DNA of 55,907 nt from an uncultured Lachnospiraceae bacterium (GCA_947644545.1 CANRZW010000024.1:1-55907), one strand, 5' to 3'. Shown: positions 43,299 to 52,141, numbered from the stretch's first letter. Numbers and translations are program-made. The notes: generated from the letters alone by a model not told the origin.

Positions 43299-44474
43299 TT
43301 ACATGATATGCTCCAGATATTCCATATTTTTGCGGATCAGGTCACATCTCTGTGCTACGCACTCCACGGAGCGCAGCGGATCCGAAGGCGTATGGAACAC
43401 ATAGTCAATCAGCCGCTCCACTGTAGTGGTCGCCACATGCATCCTCGTATCGCTGGACGCATAATAGATATAGACATCTCCGTTCTCTCTGGCGATGGCG
43501 CCGTTCGTGAATACCACATTGGACACGTCACCCACACGCTCCCCTTCCCGAGGGCCGATTAACATACCGGAAGGCTCCGCAATCACCTTGGACGGATCAT
43601 CCAGATCCGTAGCAAAAGCGTAGATCACATACCGCAGGCCTGCCGCAGTATTCCGCACACCGTGAGCGATATGGATCCAGCCCCGCTCCGTCTTTATGGG
43701 CACTGCTCCCGCCCCGTTCTTCGCCTCCGTGATGGTGTGGTATTTCCGCAGGGAAGTCATCTTCTCCTCATCGATCACCGCATGGGTAATATCGTCGCAA
43801 AGGCCGAACCCGATCCCGCCGCCGGAACCTGTGTCGATAAAGTCATCCATCGGTCTGGTATAAAAGGCATACTTCCCGTCAACGAACTCCGGATGCAGCA
43901 CTACATTCCGCTGCTGCGGGGAACGCAACGTAGTCAGGTTAGGGAGCCGCTCCCAATTCCTTAAATCCTTCGTCCTCACGACGCCTGCTGCCGCCACCGC
44001 TGCCGACAGATCATTCACCGTCCTGTCCTTGCTCTCGGAGCAGAACACACCATAGATATAACCGTCCTCATGTTTTGTCAGACGCATATCGTAGACGTTT
44101 GTCTCTTCCGGGCAGGTGTCCGGCAGCAGAATCGGATAATCCCAGAAGGTAAATCCGTCAATCCCGTTATCACTTTCCGCCACTCCGAAAAAGGACTTCC
44201 GGTCATTCCCCTCAATGCGCGCCACCAGATAGAACTTGCCGTTCAATTCGATCGCGCCGGCATTCATCACCGCATTTACACCGAGACGTTCCATAAAATA
44301 CGGATTGGTCTCCGGATTCAAGTCATATTTCCAGGTCAACGGAATATGCTCCCTGGTAAGCACCGGATACACATATCTGTCATATATCCCGTTGTAGCAG
44401 TCGACCTTCTCGTTTTTCCTGTTGATCAGTTTGTTGTACTTAGCTAATTCCGCATAATAGTTCCTGTGCAGCAT
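43299..44474 (-). CDS. 4-O-beta-D-mannosyl-D-glucose phosphorylase (GH130_1)
   Basis: This 391-residue enzyme phosphorolyses mannosyl-beta-1,4-glucose to mannose-1-phosphate and glucose. The N-terminal sequence ([23 protein letters not shown]), [23 protein letters not shown], the catalytic block [22 protein letters not shown] (general-acid Asp) and [21 protein letters not shown] are those of the GH130_1 subgroup. The substrate is made from mannobiose by the epimerase encoded upstream, so the two genes form a known pathway. It has no signal peptide. Confidence 0.93.
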   Translation of the reverse strand: MLHRNYYAELAKYNKLINRKNEKVDCYNGIYDRYVYPVLTREHIPLTWKYDLNPETNPYFMERLGVNAVMNAGAIELNGKFYLVARIEGNDRKSFFGVAESDNGIDGFTFWDYPILLPDTCPEETNVYDMRLTKHEDGYIYGVFCSESKDRTVNDLSAAVAAAGVVRTKDLRNWERLPNLTTLRSPQQRNVVLHPEFVDGKYAFYTRPMDDFIDTGSGGGIGFGLCDDITHAVIDEEKMTSLRKYHTITEAKNGAGAVPIKTERGWIHIAHGVRNTAAGLRYVIYAFATDLDDPSKVIAEPSGMLIGPREGERVGDVSNVVFTNGAIARENGDVYIYYASSDTRMHVATTTVERLIDYVFHTPSDPLRSVECVAQRCDLIRKNMEYLEHIM

Positions 44475-44617
44475 TTTCCCTCCATTTCCGAAGCGGCTTC
44501 CTGACCGCTTCTATCTGCCGATATCGTATTTTCCTCTCTTCCAAAGCGTCACACAATCCTATAAGTCCATGTGTCAGTCAATTCATCTTCGTTGTACCGG
44601 ATTACTCCTGCTGTCTG

Positions 44618-45787
44618 TCAAACCGGCTTTCTTCTGATCACCTCGAAGCACATCCGTCCATTGTGATACGGACACTTCCACGGTTCCACGATGGGCTTGC
44701 CGCTCACCGCTTCTCCCCTGTCGTTCACATCCCAGAACCACTCGGAGTTTTCTCTTTTATCGATCAGATGTTCTTTAACAAAATCCCACTCCGCCCGGGC
44801 CGCTTCCAGATATTCGACATGCTCCGGCGACAGTCCATAGGCATTTAAGAAGCCGACGATTGCTTCCGCCTGCACCCACCAGACTCTCGTCTCATCGGTC
44901 ACGCCCTTTTCACATTCATTGGCAAGTGAATGTCCGTCGAAAGCCTTCCTGTATACTTGACTGGTCAGGTCAAGCACAATGGGGAGCATCTTATCTTCAT
45001 ACGCCTTGTCTCCCAGCACATCGGTTCCCCTGCGAATCAGCCAGGCCGTCTCGATATCATGCCCATAAGAATGCAGATCCAGAAGAGAATGCATCTCCCT
45101 GTCGAAGAACACTTCCTGCCTGTGCAGTTTCGGATTATAGATCTTCTCCGCGATCGTGCCAAGGATCCACTTTAGCCGCTCTTTCACCTGTTCATCGCTG
45201 CTCACCCGGTACAATTCCGTGTACGCCTCGAACACATGCAGCAGCGTGTTCATCGTCTTCTGCGCTATGATGCCATTCTCGGACAGTTTATCGTTCTCGA
45301 TCTCCCGAAATTCTCTGTCAAAAGCTTCCTTATAACCGATCTCGTCCCTGCAACGCTCCTCTATCATATGGAAAAGATCGAAGGCCGTCCTGAGCGCGGC
45401 CTCGTCACCGGATGCATCATAATAAGAGGACAGGGCATAGACGGAAAAAGCCTGATTGTATGTATGCTTAGTCGTATCCTCCGGCGTCCCGTCACAGGCC
45501 ACCGACCAGTACACGCCGCCATGCTCTTGATCCACACAATACTTCTGCAGGAATTCATAACCGTGTCTGGCCTGCTCCAACAGGGATTCCTCCCCCAGCG
45601 TCAGATACGCATTCGCGAAAAACCATGTGATCCGGCTGTTCAGGATACATCCCTTCACCGCCCGCCGGTCCACCTTAAGGTCGTACCCCATATACCCATA
45701 GTAACCGCCATACTCATCATCCCGCATCTTTTTCCAAAACGGGATAATGCAGTTTATCAGGTGATCCCTGATCTCTTCTGTCATCAT
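44618..45787 (-). CDS. Cellobiose 2-epimerase (AGE family)
   Basis: This 389-residue (alpha/alpha)6-barrel enzyme epimerises the reducing-end sugar of beta-1,4 disaccharides, turning mannobiose into mannosylglucose. Seen motifs are RITWFFANAYLTLGE, HTYNQAFSVYALSSYY, MNTLLHVFEAYTELYR, and SYGHDIETAWLIRRG with a catalytic His; WWVQAEAIVGFLNAY is a substrate-stacking block. The frame is open to 45832, but the ATG at 45787 has AAGGAGG eight bases upstream. It is the first gene of the mannoside operon, behind the promoter at 45885-45912. Confidence 0.93.
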   Translation of the reverse strand: MMTEEIRDHLINCIIPFWKKMRDDEYGGYYGYMGYDLKVDRRAVKGCILNSRITWFFANAYLTLGEESLLEQARHGYEFLQKYCVDQEHGGVYWSVACDGTPEDTTKHTYNQAFSVYALSSYYDASGDEAALRTAFDLFHMIEERCRDEIGYKEAFDREFREIENDKLSENGIIAQKTMNTLLHVFEAYTELYRVSSDEQVKERLKWILGTIAEKIYNPKLHRQEVFFDREMHSLLDLHSYGHDIETAWLIRRGTDVLGDKAYEDKMLPIVLDLTSQVYRKAFDGHSLANECEKGVTDETRVWWVQAEAIVGFLNAYGLSPEHVEYLEAARAEWDFVKEHLIDKRENSEWFWDVNDRGEAVSGKPIVEPWKCPYHNGRMCFEVIRRKPV

Positions 45788-45884
45788 TACATTGTCCTCC
45801 TTCCGCTGCCATACATTTAATTTGTCTTTCATTTTATATGCTTTCTCTCCGCATTTCTGTTAATTACTTTTTAACTTTAATTTA

Positions 45885-45912
45885 AGTATACATTACTTTA
45901 TTTTTTAATCAA
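45885..45912 (-). promoter_or_regulatory. Promoter of the mannoside operon
   Basis: On the minus strand TTGATT (45912-45907), 16 bases and TATACT (45890-45885) lie in an AT-rich region. The leader to the epimerase ATG would be about 90 bases. No operator palindrome is obvious. Confidence 0.6.
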
Positions 45913-46043
45913 TACCTAATTTAGATCAAACATCTGCAGGAACGCAATTTCTTTCATTTTCTGCTATTTATACAATTTTCCAGGCAGTAATTTGTCTATA
46001 TTGACCATGCACATCCTGTGATATATAGTAAACGAAATTTCTA

Positions 46044-46136
46044 ATGTAAGTTTACTATGAAAGTCTTCGACTTTCACAGCATGGATGGCCATGCGGCCCG
46101 CCCGCCGGCAGGCGGCGCATGATGTAAGTTTACTAT
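46044..46136. repeat. Intergenic repeat with flanking 15-mers
   Basis: ATGTAAGTTTACTAT occurs at 46044-46058 and again at 46122-46136. Between them are a perfect 8-bp hairpin (TGAAAGTC/GACTTTCA, 46058-46076), a CATGGATGGCCATG pseudo-palindrome and a GC-rich stretch unlike its AT-rich surroundings. The longer 18-mer GCATGATGTAAGTTTACT at 46117-46134 is also present at 13758-13775, so this is a dispersed repeat. Confidence 0.65.
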
Positions 46137-46137
46137 A

Positions 46138-46184
46138 GAAACGCCGTGCAACAGGATTTCCCTGCCACACGGCGTTTCTTATCT
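46138..46184. terminator. Bidirectional-looking hairpin terminator
   Basis: GAAACGCCGTG and CACGGCGTTTC form a perfect 11-bp stem around a loop of about 19 bases containing a further CAGG/CCTG pair. The plus-strand tail is T-rich. On the minus strand it lies about 240 bases past the exporter operon and could end its transcript. Confidence 0.6.
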
Positions 46185-46212
46185 TCTTCTATTCTTGTTT
46201 CTTCTATATAAT

Positions 46213-46401
46213 TAATGTCCGTTAGCTAAGTCAGTACACAGCGTCTGCCATTTTATGTTTCTCCTGAAGACCGTTGAAAAACGCCGGTACTTAATGAGGT
46301 CCTTCACGAATTTAGTACCGCTGCGTTTGGAATCGAGCGAAAGCGTGTCCGAAGGAGAACTATAAAATGACAGGCGCGTCCGGCCTAACTACCTGACATT
46401 A
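46213..46401. mobile_element. 189-bp palindromic intergenic element (MITE/REP-like)
   Basis: The two halves are inverted repeats of each other. TAATGTC at 46213-46219 matches GACATTA at 46395-46401. An arm of about 25 bp near 46241-46265 matches its reverse complement near 46350-46374, and inner arms AAACGC and CGGTACT match AGTACCG and GCGTTT. The whole could fold into one long hairpin. It has no coding capacity and lies just after the exporter stop. It has the look of a non-autonomous repetitive element or a structured RNA. Confidence 0.55.
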
Positions 46402-46425
46402 CTATATGATAGCAACCTGTTTCTC

Positions 46426-48204
46426 TTACTCCTGAGAAGCAAACTGCGCCATATACAGCCTGTAGTAAGCTCCTTTCTTCTCCATCAGCTGTCGGGCATT
46501 ACCTTCCTCAATGATCCTGCCGTCATCCACCACGAAGATCCGGTCGGCCTTCTGGATCGTCGACAGTCTGTGAGCGATTACGAAGGAAGTCCTGCCTGCC
46601 AGCAGATGCTCAATCCCCTGCTGTACCAGAATCTCGGTCTTCGTATCAATACTGGAAGTGGCTTCATCCAGGATCAGGATCTTCGGATCCGACACCATCG
46701 TCCGGGCAAAAGCCAGCAGCTGCCGCTGTCCGATGGAAAGGCCGCCGCCACGCTCTGACAGTTCCGTATCATAACCGGCATCCAGCCGCATGATAAAATC
46801 ATGAGCGTTAACCGCCCTGGCTGCCGCAATGACTTCCTCGTCGGTGGCATCCAGTTTACCGTACCGGATGTTGTCCCTGATGGTCCCGGAAAAGAGGAAA
46901 TTATCCTGCGTCATAATACCCATCTGCCTGCGCAGGCTCTCGATGGAAACCTTCTTCACGTCATGACCGTCCACCGACACAATCCCTTCCTGTACGTCAT
47001 AGAAGCGGCTGATCAGATTAACAATCGTCGATTTTCCGGCGCCGGTAGGTCCTACCAGCGCGATCGTCTCTCCCGGCCGAATACGGAAATTCACATCATC
47101 CAGCACTTTCACCTTATCATCATAAGAGAAGGTCACATGGGCAAAAGTCACTTCACCCTCGATCGGCGGCATCTCGATCACACCCGCCTCATCCGCGATA
47201 GCCGGAGGCGTATCCAGAATCTCGAAGATACGCTCCGCACCCGCTATGTTCGTCACCAACTGGTTATAGAAATTGCTGATATTATGGATCGGCTGCCAGA
47301 ACATCGTCAGATAACTGCCGAAAGCAATAAACGTTCCCAGCGACACCTCTTCCACGCCCAGTACCACGATACCCGTAAAATACAGCAGGATACAGCCTAT
47401 GGCCCAGGAAAAGTCAATCACCGAACCGAAAGCATCGCTCATCCGCACCGCATGGACAAAGCCAAGCCTGTGCTCTTCTAAGAGTCCGTCAAACGTCCGC
47501 TCCGTCTCTCCCTGCGCATGGAAACTCTGGATGATCCGCATTCCCGCCATATCCTCATGAATAAAGGCATTCAGGTTCGCCGACTTCTTACGGAAAACCT
47601 GCCAGCGCGGATGCGCCTTAACCTGAATATACACCATCCCCGCCGCCATAAACGGAATAGCCAACATGGATGCGAAGGCCAGCTTCGGGTTCTTCCAGAC
47701 CATGATCACCACCACTGCCACGACCGTCAGGCCATCCGGAATCAGCGTCGTCACACAGTTGGATAACACGTCCTTCAGCGAATTGATATCACCGATGATA
47801 CGGGATAAGATCTTCCCCGTCGGTCTGCTGTCAAAAAAGGCGAAATCCAGCTTCTGAATATGCGTATACAGTTCCTGCCTGATCGTCAACAGGATCTCGT
47901 TGCAGACCTTCGCCATAATATACATCCGCAGCTTCACCGTCACCACCAGAAGCAGGTTGATGACCAGGGCCACGGCCAGCAGCCGGTAAAGGCCGCTCAC
48001 ATCCTTGACCGAAATATGATCGTCGATCGCGGATTCCATAATCAGCGGATTGACCAGGCTGACCGCCACGCCATATCCCATGATCAGAAGCACCAGTACG
48101 ATCTGCCATTTGTAATCGAGCAGATAGTGGAACAGCCGCAGCAGTGTCTGTACCTTACTGCGCTCTACACTCTGCTCATCATCCTTATACGAGTTGACTG
48201 CCAT
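46426..48204 (-). CDS. ABC exporter half-transporter (canonical ATP site partner)
   Basis: This protein of about 592 residues has six membrane helices followed by an ATPase domain: Walker A GPTGAGKST, Q-loop TQDNFLFSGTIRDNIRYG, signature LSIGQRQLLAF (not the consensus LSGGQ), Walker B ILILDEATSSID and H-loop IAHRLSTI. The intact Walker B Glu paired with an altered signature fits the consensus-site member of a heterodimeric exporter of the BmrCD/TM287-288 type. The ATG at 48204 overlaps the partner gene by 20 bases with AGGTGG upstream. Substrate: drug, lipid or peptide, unknown. Confidence 0.92.
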   Translation of the reverse strand: MAVNSYKDDEQSVERSKVQTLLRLFHYLLDYKWQIVLVLLIMGYGVAVSLVNPLIMESAIDDHISVKDVSGLYRLLAVALVINLLLVVTVKLRMYIMAKVCNEILLTIRQELYTHIQKLDFAFFDSRPTGKILSRIIGDINSLKDVLSNCVTTLIPDGLTVVAVVVIMVWKNPKLAFASMLAIPFMAAGMVYIQVKAHPRWQVFRKKSANLNAFIHEDMAGMRIIQSFHAQGETERTFDGLLEEHRLGFVHAVRMSDAFGSVIDFSWAIGCILLYFTGIVVLGVEEVSLGTFIAFGSYLTMFWQPIHNISNFYNQLVTNIAGAERIFEILDTPPAIADEAGVIEMPPIEGEVTFAHVTFSYDDKVKVLDDVNFRIRPGETIALVGPTGAGKSTIVNLISRFYDVQEGIVSVDGHDVKKVSIESLRRQMGIMTQDNFLFSGTIRDNIRYGKLDATDEEVIAAARAVNAHDFIMRLDAGYDTELSERGGGLSIGQRQLLAFARTMVSDPKILILDEATSSIDTKTEILVQQGIEHLLAGRTSFVIAHRLSTIQKADRIFVVDDGRIIEEGNARQLMEKKGAYYRLYMAQFASQE

Positions 48205-50071
48205 CCGTCTCACCACCTTTCGTTTGTCTGGCATCTGCTGTTGCGATGCCTTTCATTTCTGTTTTCTGCACTGCCTCTCTGCCCTGCAGAGCATCTTCGT
48301 TATTCACTGATGCCTGCACTGCCTCTCTTCCCTGCAGAGCATCTTCGTTATTCGCCGATACCTGTCCGTACTGCGACTCATAGGTCTCATAATAAAGTCC
48401 CCGCTTCGCCAGCAGTTCCTCATGCGTTCCCCGCTCCGCGATAGCGCCGTCCTCCAGCACGATAATCTCATCCGCATGCCGCACCGCACTGATCCGGTGG
48501 GCAATGATAATCTTCGTCGTATTCTCCAGCTCACGCAATGTCTGCTGGATCATCTGCTCAGTCTCCATATCCAGCGCCGAAGTGGAGTCGTCCATCACCA
48601 GCACCGGATCTTTTTTGGCCAATGCCCGGGCAATGCTGATACGCTGCTTCTGTCCGCCGGATAGTCCCACGCCGCGTTCACCGATCACGGTGTCATAGGT
48701 ATCCTCCATACGCTCGATAAAGTCACTGGCCTGCGCCTGGGCAGATGCCCTGCGCACTGTCCTGAAATCGAGGAAATCCTTTTTCCCCAGCTTAATGTTA
48801 TCGTTGATCGTGTCGGAGAACAGGAATACATCCTGCATCACATAGCTGACGCTGGTACGCAATTGTGCAAGCGACAGTTCCTTAATATTCACATCGTCCA
48901 GATAAATGGCGCCCTCCGTCGCATCATACATACGCTGCAAAAGCTGTACGATCGAGGTCTTTCCAGCTCCCGTGGCTCCCATAATCCCCAGCGTCTTTCC
49001 TGCCTCCACCGTAAAGGAAATATCATGCAGAATCTCATGCAGATCCGCCTTGTGAAAGGAAACATGGTCGAAACGGATCTTGCCCGCCACCTGCTCGATC
49101 CTGACCGGCTCCGCCGTTTCCGTGATCGTCGGTCTCTCCTCGTAGATTTTGCGTACCTTCTTATTGGACGCCACCGCCGCCGAGAAGCTGTTCGTCAGCC
49201 ATCCCAGCATTTCCATCGGCCAGACGATATTCGTGGAATACTCCACAAAAGCCGTCATCTGACCAAGCGTCATCTGGCCCTTGATCACGAAGCCGCCGCC
49301 CACCAATATAGTCAGGATCGGCAGTACCTTGCTGACAACGCTGAAAAACGGATAATAGCGCACAAAAACCCTGGACTGTTGCATATTCAATTCATAATAC
49401 CGTTTATTGTGGGAAAGGAATTTCCCGATCTCGTGTTTCTCCCTTGCAAAAGCCTTTACGGTACGCACACCGGCCAGATTCTCCTCCGCCACCGTATTCA
49501 GCTTCGCATTCTCCTCACTGATCTCCTCATACACCTGCCCCAGCTTCCGCTCCATCAAAAGCGCGATCGTACCGCACAGCAGCATCGCCGCCGTCGGCAG
49601 CAGCGCCAGTTTCCAGTTGAGCAGATACATGGAGATCAGAATGATGGATGTGTGATAGATCACCTCGATCAATAACATTCCCACGTAACCTATGGCATCC
49701 CAGATGCGGTCAATATCTTCCTTAACCCGGGCCATCAGTTCACCCGTATTCGTCCTGTCAAAGAACTCCGCACTCAATCCCTGCACATGCCGAAACAGGT
49801 CTCTTCGCATATCGGCCGAAATCCGGATTCCGTTTTTGTCGAAGGTATACTCCTTCGCGTACTGGAACAGACACCGTCCGATACCCACACCCAGAAACCC
49901 CAACAGCAGGTATTTCAATTCCGCGATATTGCCGCCCACGATGACATCATCCACCACCAGCGCCATCAGCCGCGGTCCCATCATATCCAGCGTGACTGCG
50001 ATCAAAAGCGATGCAATCGCCGCCAGATAAGAAAATTTGTAATCCCATATGTAACTTGATATCTTTTTCAT
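48185..50071 (-). CDS. ABC exporter half-transporter (degenerate ATP site partner)
   Basis: This 628-residue protein has six membrane helices, Walker A GATGAGKTS, signature LSGGQKQRISIARAL, Walker B VLVMDDSTSALD and H-loop IAHRISAV. Asp replaces the catalytic Glu after Walker B, the mark of the degenerate nucleotide site in heterodimeric exporters. The C-terminal tail (~565-628) is an extra hydrophilic extension containing a 16-residue sequence duplicated in tandem. It is co-transcribed with the next gene (20-base overlap). AAGGGGTGA precedes the ATG. The leader upstream contains a terminator at 50285-50313 and a small ORF. Confidence 0.92.
   Translation of the reverse strand: MKKISSYIWDYKFSYLAAIASLLIAVTLDMMGPRLMALVVDDVIVGGNIAELKYLLLGFLGVGIGRCLFQYAKEYTFDKNGIRISADMRRDLFRHVQGLSAEFFDRTNTGELMARVKEDIDRIWDAIGYVGMLLIEVIYHTSIILISMYLLNWKLALLPTAAMLLCGTIALLMERKLGQVYEEISEENAKLNTVAEENLAGVRTVKAFAREKHEIGKFLSHNKRYYELNMQQSRVFVRYYPFFSVVSKVLPILTILVGGGFVIKGQMTLGQMTAFVEYSTNIVWPMEMLGWLTNSFSAAVASNKKVRKIYEERPTITETAEPVRIEQVAGKIRFDHVSFHKADLHEILHDISFTVEAGKTLGIMGATGAGKTSIVQLLQRMYDATEGAIYLDDVNIKELSLAQLRTSVSYVMQDVFLFSDTINDNIKLGKKDFLDFRTVRRASAQAQASDFIERMEDTYDTVIGERGVGLSGGQKQRISIARALAKKDPVLVMDDSTSALDMETEQMIQQTLRELENTTKIIIAHRISAVRHADEIIVLEDGAIAERGTHEELLAKRGLYYETYESQYGQVSANNEDALQGREAVQASVNNEDALQGREAVQKTEMKGIATADARQTKGGETDGSQLV
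48266..48353 (-). repeat. 48-bp tandem duplication in the exporter C-terminal tail
   Basis: A 40-bp sequence at 48266-48305 is repeated at 48314-48353 with one mismatch, a period of 48 bp and so 16 codons. The encoded unit NNEDALQGREAVQ occurs twice in frame. It lies outside the ATPase domain, where changes in length are tolerated. Confidence 0.9.
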
Positions 50072-50284
50072 GACTCTATATCACCCCTTTATGCCTGTCT
50101 TTTCGTGTGCGCATGATGTGCACACAGATTGCTTTCTGACGATTTCCTCATCCCTTCTACCGTTATGCAAGCCTGTAATATCAACATTTCATCTTCTCAC
50201 AATCCTTTCTGCCGCCACGCATATATGCCCAAAACATCAGATTCACAGACCGTAACACGAGTGCGCTTTCCTCTATATACACAC

Positions 50285-50313
50285 AAAAAAAGCTGTGGAG
50301 AAATTACCACAGC
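50285..50313 (-). terminator. Intrinsic terminator between the small ORF and the exporter operon
   Basis: GCTGTGG and CCACAGC form a 7-bp stem with an 8-base loop, followed on the minus strand by seven T residues. It lies about 105 bases after the small ORF stop and 215 bases before the exporter ATG. I see no convincing promoter between it and the exporter, so it may act as an attenuator. Confidence 0.8.
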
Positions 50314-50416
50314 CTGAAATCTACCTATATGTGTCCTGACCAGATCCTGGCCGCTGCCGGCTCAATGTGTCCTCTTCGTTCCCTCTGTTACACATCTGCC
50401 GTCTGCCGATCCTTCG

Positions 50417-50530
50417 TCACAATCTAAGTAAATATTCCTTCAATTCTGTCTGCGGAGGTAATTCCCATATTATATGATTCCGTCTCATGCCAACGCCTGC
50501 TGACGTTCTGAACTTATTGCCATTCAACAT
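50417..50530 (-). CDS. Small ORF of 37 codons with strong RBS
   Basis: An ATG at 50530 is preceded by AAGGAGG seven bases upstream and opens a 37-codon frame. It reads MLNGNKFRTSAGVGMRRN with IIWELPPQTELKEYLLRL at the end and stops at 50417. The product is basic at the start, has no membrane helix and resembles nothing I recognise. It sits behind a consensus promoter with an operator-like palindrome and before an intrinsic terminator, so it has all the parts of a real transcription unit. It could be a small protein, a leader peptide controlling the exporter, or an exported peptide precursor. Which of these applies is not decidable here. Confidence 0.55.
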   Translation of the reverse strand: MLNGNKFRTSAGVGMRRNHIIWELPPQTELKEYLLRL

Positions 50531-50589
50531 AACGGTTACCTCCTTCCTTAAGATTTTGTTGTGCCGTACCGTTTTATTATGTCTGTTTC

Positions 50590-50633
50590 ACAACGTATGT
50601 TGTTATCTTAATACAGCACCCAAATCTTGTCAA
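50590..50633 (-). promoter_or_regulatory. Promoter with operator palindrome for the small ORF / exporter unit
   Basis: On the minus strand TTGACA (50633-50628), 17 bases and TAAGAT (50610-50605) form a promoter. Directly downstream at the expected start, ACAACGTATGTTGT (50590-50603) is a near-perfect 14-bp palindrome, as for MarR or TetR-type repressors. No such regulator gene is adjacent. Confidence 0.65.
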
Positions 50634-50725
50634 TGCATTTTTTATTGTTTTTTCCATAATGTTTTTCCACATCTGCCCCGGAAGAGAATCCGGATCGTCT
50701 CCCTGGCACGGGCAGCCCCGTAACT

Positions 50726-52141
50726 TCACTGCCCTGCAGGTATCATGCGTATCCAATCTATCGTCAGCGGACTCACGCATCCGGTCATGTGAGCTTCCGG
50801 ATTGCTTTCTCCCGGCACTGCCTCCATGCGAAGCGTATGCTTTCCTTCTTTCAGGTAGAAAACATACGGCTTTCCTGTATCGTCAGAAAGCGCCTCCTCC
50901 TTCCATCCCCATCTGTAGGCAAACCCATAACGCTCCATTTCCTGAAAAGGCACCGCACCGTCAAGCATGATCTTCCTGTACGCGCCGTCCCGCGCATAGT
51001 TCTGACGTTCATAAAGGGAAATATGATAATAACCGGCTTCCTGCACTTCAAATTCCCACTCAAACCATGATCCGGCCTTTTGCCAGGAAGTGCCGCCGAT
51101 CGTACTACATTCCGCTTCCTTCTCATGGACCGGCAGCCGCAGCGGTATTACAGACATCCTGCTTTCTTCCCGTTCCGTATATTCCATGCGTGCAGAAGCC
51201 CTGACTGCCCCCTCTGCCTCGATCCTCACCGTTTTCCCACGAGCCGCCCTGATGCCCACGGCATCCCAGAAGCCCTTTACCTGTTTATACTCCTGAATCT
51301 GCTGTTTCTGGCTGAATATGATCTGATGGAGCAGCATCGGTCCCTGGACAGCCTGCAGGGAAACCGTGTGTTCGCCCTTCGACAGATACACCGATAACGG
51401 TTCCACAATATGACGCTCTCTGTCATATGCCGCGCCCGTGATCCATTGTGTCTGCCGTGTCAGGACGTTACCGCCTTCCTGCGCCCATACCCGGTCATAA
51501 CAAACCCGCGCCAGCTCCCGATAAGGCACTTCTCCGTCGATCAGAATGCTGCGCACGAGCGCGGCATCACTCTTTGCAGACGGCAAATATACAAGCGAAA
51601 TGTCATAGAACCCTTCTTCCTCCACGCAAACCCTGAATTCCGTCAGGGAGCCTTCTCCCGTATAAATACTGTCATCCGGCATTCCATTAAGATTCGCATA
51701 TACGAGCAGGCCTGCCGCCTGACCGATCTCGTTAACCTGCCGGGCGGCGCCATTGCACAAGTCCTCCGCATCCAGGTTTTTCTCATACCCGATACAGTCC
51801 TCCACCCCGACCCTGATCTCCTGTTTGGGGTAAACCGCTTCAAAAGATCTCTCATATTCCCGATACCCCGGCAGGGAATCCTCCCCGGCAAATCCTTCGT
51901 TATAGCCGTCATACATTTCCACGTTACTATTTGTCTGTGCAAAAGACGGTATTTCGATGGCATGGAACACTTTCAACAGCATTCCTGCTAACAGAAGCAT
52001 CGTCAACTGTTTTTTCCCAAAAAAGCATCTCCTCTTTCCTGACAGCGCCACATCATCCCGTAATACAACCTTGCATCCACTCACACTGCCTTCTGCCGCC
52101 AGGGCCATTTCATAACCCGTCATCGCTTTAAACTTTTTCAT
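50726..52141 (-). CDS. Membrane-anchored protein with two sugar-binding-like beta-sandwich modules
   Basis: This 471-residue protein has a signal-anchor helix at about residues 46-64 (QLTMLLLAGMLLKVFHAI), after an unusually long and charged N-terminal stretch. Two related modules follow (~100-285 and ~290-465). Each has the series of an EEGFYDISLVYLP/EAGYYHISLYERQ strand, a LIDGEVPYREL/LDGAVPFQEMERYGF strand and a LSKGEHTVSLQAV/LKEGKHTLRMEAV strand, as in carbohydrate-binding modules. From memory, large solute-binding proteins of Lachnospiraceae carry such modules at their N-terminus. Here the transport domain is absent and the protein ends cleanly. The function is unknown; surface binding of glycans is inferred. 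Confidence 0.7.
   Translation of the reverse strand: MKKFKAMTGYEMALAAEGSVSGCKVVLRDDVALSGKRRCFFGKKQLTMLLLAGMLLKVFHAIEIPSFAQTNSNVEMYDGYNEGFAGEDSLPGYREYERSFEAVYPKQEIRVGVEDCIGYEKNLDAEDLCNGAARQVNEIGQAAGLLVYANLNGMPDDSIYTGEGSLTEFRVCVEEEGFYDISLVYLPSAKSDAALVRSILIDGEVPYRELARVCYDRVWAQEGGNVLTRQTQWITGAAYDRERHIVEPLSVYLSKGEHTVSLQAVQGPMLLHQIIFSQKQQIQEYKQVKGFWDAVGIRAARGKTVRIEAEGAVRASARMEYTEREESRMSVIPLRLPVHEKEAECSTIGGTSWQKAGSWFEWEFEVQEAGYYHISLYERQNYARDGAYRKIMLDGAVPFQEMERYGFAYRWGWKEEALSDDTGKPYVFYLKEGKHTLRMEAVPGESNPEAHMTGCVSPLTIDWIRMIPAGQ

Noticed and set aside
45964..46170. 68-codon minus-strand ORF in the repeat region
   Set aside because: It runs through the intergenic repeat and hairpins, lacks a ribosome-binding site and matches no family.
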